NCBI GenBank assembly: GCA_023429275.1
Contig: JAEYWB010000062.1
Span: 1 to 5,392, forward strand
DNA length: 5,392 nt
DNA from: Planctomycetota bacterium
GTDB lineage: Bacteria; Planctomycetota; Planctomycetia; Planctomycetales; Planctomycetaceae
Reading direction: 5' to 3'
The notes beneath the pieces were generated by a model. The model had not been told where the DNA came from, made no database searches, and saw only the letters and a program-made list of their open reading frames with translations. The translations under genes and the position numbers were made by a program. This document shows positions 4,529 to 5,392 of the stretch, piece by piece (positions within the stretch are counted from its first letter, which is position 1; each line of letters opens with the position of its first letter).

Positions 4529-5392
4529 ATGGTCTCCATCCGCCCCGTCACCCGCGCCCTCGTTCCCGTCAGCAGCGATGCCGCCCAGCGGGTCTCGGCT
4601 CCCAACTACGACGAGTTCCAGTCGGACAAGGAGATCTGGGATCTGCTTCAGCAGCGTCCCGAGAACATCCTGCGGGTGAAGATGCCGCACTGCCACGTGG
4701 CGAAGGCGGAGGAGATCTACGCCGAGGACGACGCCCGGGCGATGCCGCACGCCGCCGAACAGTGGAAGTGGCTGCGGGAGTCGAGCGGACTCGTCCGCGA
4801 AGTCCCGAACCTCCTCTGGGTTTACCAGATCGTCTCCCCCAAGCGGCCGAGCGCTCCGCAGATGGGGCTCGGCGGCTACGGCAAGACCGCCGAGATCCGC
4901 ACGGAGAAGACCCCCAATGGCGTAGTGATCCGCAACGAAGGGATCCGGCCGGAGAAGGCGGAAGGACGGGCCCGGCTGATCCGAACGATCAAGAGCTACA
5001 TCGGGACGGTGAACCTTGCCGTCCAGGACAAGTCGGGTGAGCTTCTGAAGTCCCTCGAAGGCTACGCCGCGGCCCGGCCGTGCGACTACGCGGCGGCCGA
5101 CGAGGCGGGGAACATCCATCGCGTCTGGCTGGTCACCAAAGACGACGAAATCAGGACCTTCACCGATCTCCTCGCGAAGGAGCCGGCCGCTTACGTCGCC
5201 GACGGCAACCACCGGAGTGCCGCGGCCGCCTCTCTCGGCTACGAGAATTTCCTCACGGTCTTCTTCCCGACCAGCCGGCTGGGCCTCGAGCCCTACAATC
5301 GCCTGCTGCCGGGCTGCGGACTCTCGACCGCCGATCTCCTCAAGAAGCTCGAGAAGAGCTTCGCGGTGACCAGGCTCGGCGCTCTGCCGTCG
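4529..5392 (+). CDS. DUF1015-family protein, divergent, C-terminus outside window
   Basis: There are 288 in-frame codons from ATG 4529 to the window edge. The start is chosen because MVSIRPVTRALVP matches the family's usual beginning (a few residues, then I-R/K-P and a hydrophobic segment). A weak AGG lies 6 nt upstream, and the alternative ATG 4496 lies inside a repeat. DUF1015 landmarks in order are APNYDEF (24-30), RPENILRVKMP (43-53), NLLWVYQ (94-100), NEGIRPEKAEGRARLIRTI (136-154), HRVWLVTKD (197-205), YVADGNHRSAAAA (222-234) and PYNRLL (255-260). As I recall the family, the usual forms are PPYD, HExT and DGHHR. Here the first His of HExT is Asn136, and DGHHR has become DGNHR (225-229). 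The family is biochemically poorly defined. The DGHHR-like motif resembles the ParB-fold free serine kinases SerK/SbnI, and relatives often sit near serine-biosynthesis genes; both points are from memory, so a kinase role is only a hypothesis. It is the same strand as the acyl carrier protein gene. Confidence 0.82.
   Translation, partial: MVSIRPVTRALVPVSSDAAQRVSAPNYDEFQSDKEIWDLLQQRPENILRVKMPHCHVAKAEEIYAEDDARAMPHAAEQWKWLRESSGLVREVPNLLWVYQIVSPKRPSAPQMGLGGYGKTAEIRTEKTPNGVVIRNEGIRPEKAEGRARLIRTIKSYIGTVNLAVQDKSGELLKSLEGYAAARPCDYAAADEAGNIHRVWLVTKDDEIRTFTDLLAKEPAAYVADGNHRSAAAASLGYENFLTVFFPTSRLGLEPYNRLLPGCGLSTADLLKKLEKSFAVTRLGALPS

Noticed and set aside
4409..5212. Minus-strand open frame of 267 codons
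   Set aside because: It is antisense to the DUF1015 gene and the repeat element; no domain, and the plus strand has conserved family motifs.

Overview
The window is high-GC DNA with strong G/C third-position bias. It reads like a chromosomal segment of a Planctomycetota-type bacterium. This assignment is an inference from protein character, weak or absent Shine-Dalgarno sites and repeat-filled spacers; no taxonomic marker gene is present. Five protein genes are supported, two of them cut by the window edges. No tRNA, rRNA, CRISPR array, transposase or phage gene was seen.

Layout. Positions 1-1757 (minus) hold the N-terminal 585 codons of an RND-superfamily efflux pump, running off the left edge. 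A 418-bp spacer (1758-2175) has no convincing gene but holds a palindromic block at 1865-1921 and a terminator-like nested hairpin at 2095-2127. Positions 2176-3312 (minus) encode a 378-residue protein with one membrane anchor and two tandem four-TPR blocks. Positions 3422-3775 (minus) encode a 117-residue DUF2089-type protein (zinc ribbon plus helix-turn-helix). It is preceded by a good sigma-70-like promoter that would give an almost leaderless mRNA.

A divergent intergenic region (3820-4095) follows, with an AT-rich patch and a run of GC-rich hairpins. The plus strand then carries a stand-alone acyl carrier protein (4096-4353). The next gene, 4529 to the right edge, encodes the first 288 codons of a divergent DUF1015-family protein. 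The 175-bp gap between these two genes is almost entirely filled by an element of two facing heptanucleotide-repeat arrays around a hairpin core.

How the genes may work together (inference). The DUF2089 regulator and the TPR protein look like a two-gene leftward unit: a putative DNA-binding zinc-ribbon/HTH protein and a membrane-tethered scaffold, with the RND pump further down on the same strand. The acyl carrier protein and DUF1015 gene may be co-transcribed, or may be separated by the repeat element acting as a terminator. The most unusual items are the heptamer/hairpin element, the loss of conserved histidines in the DUF1015 protein, and the internal duplication of the TPR protein. I see no clear evidence for a complete, previously undescribed multi-gene system.
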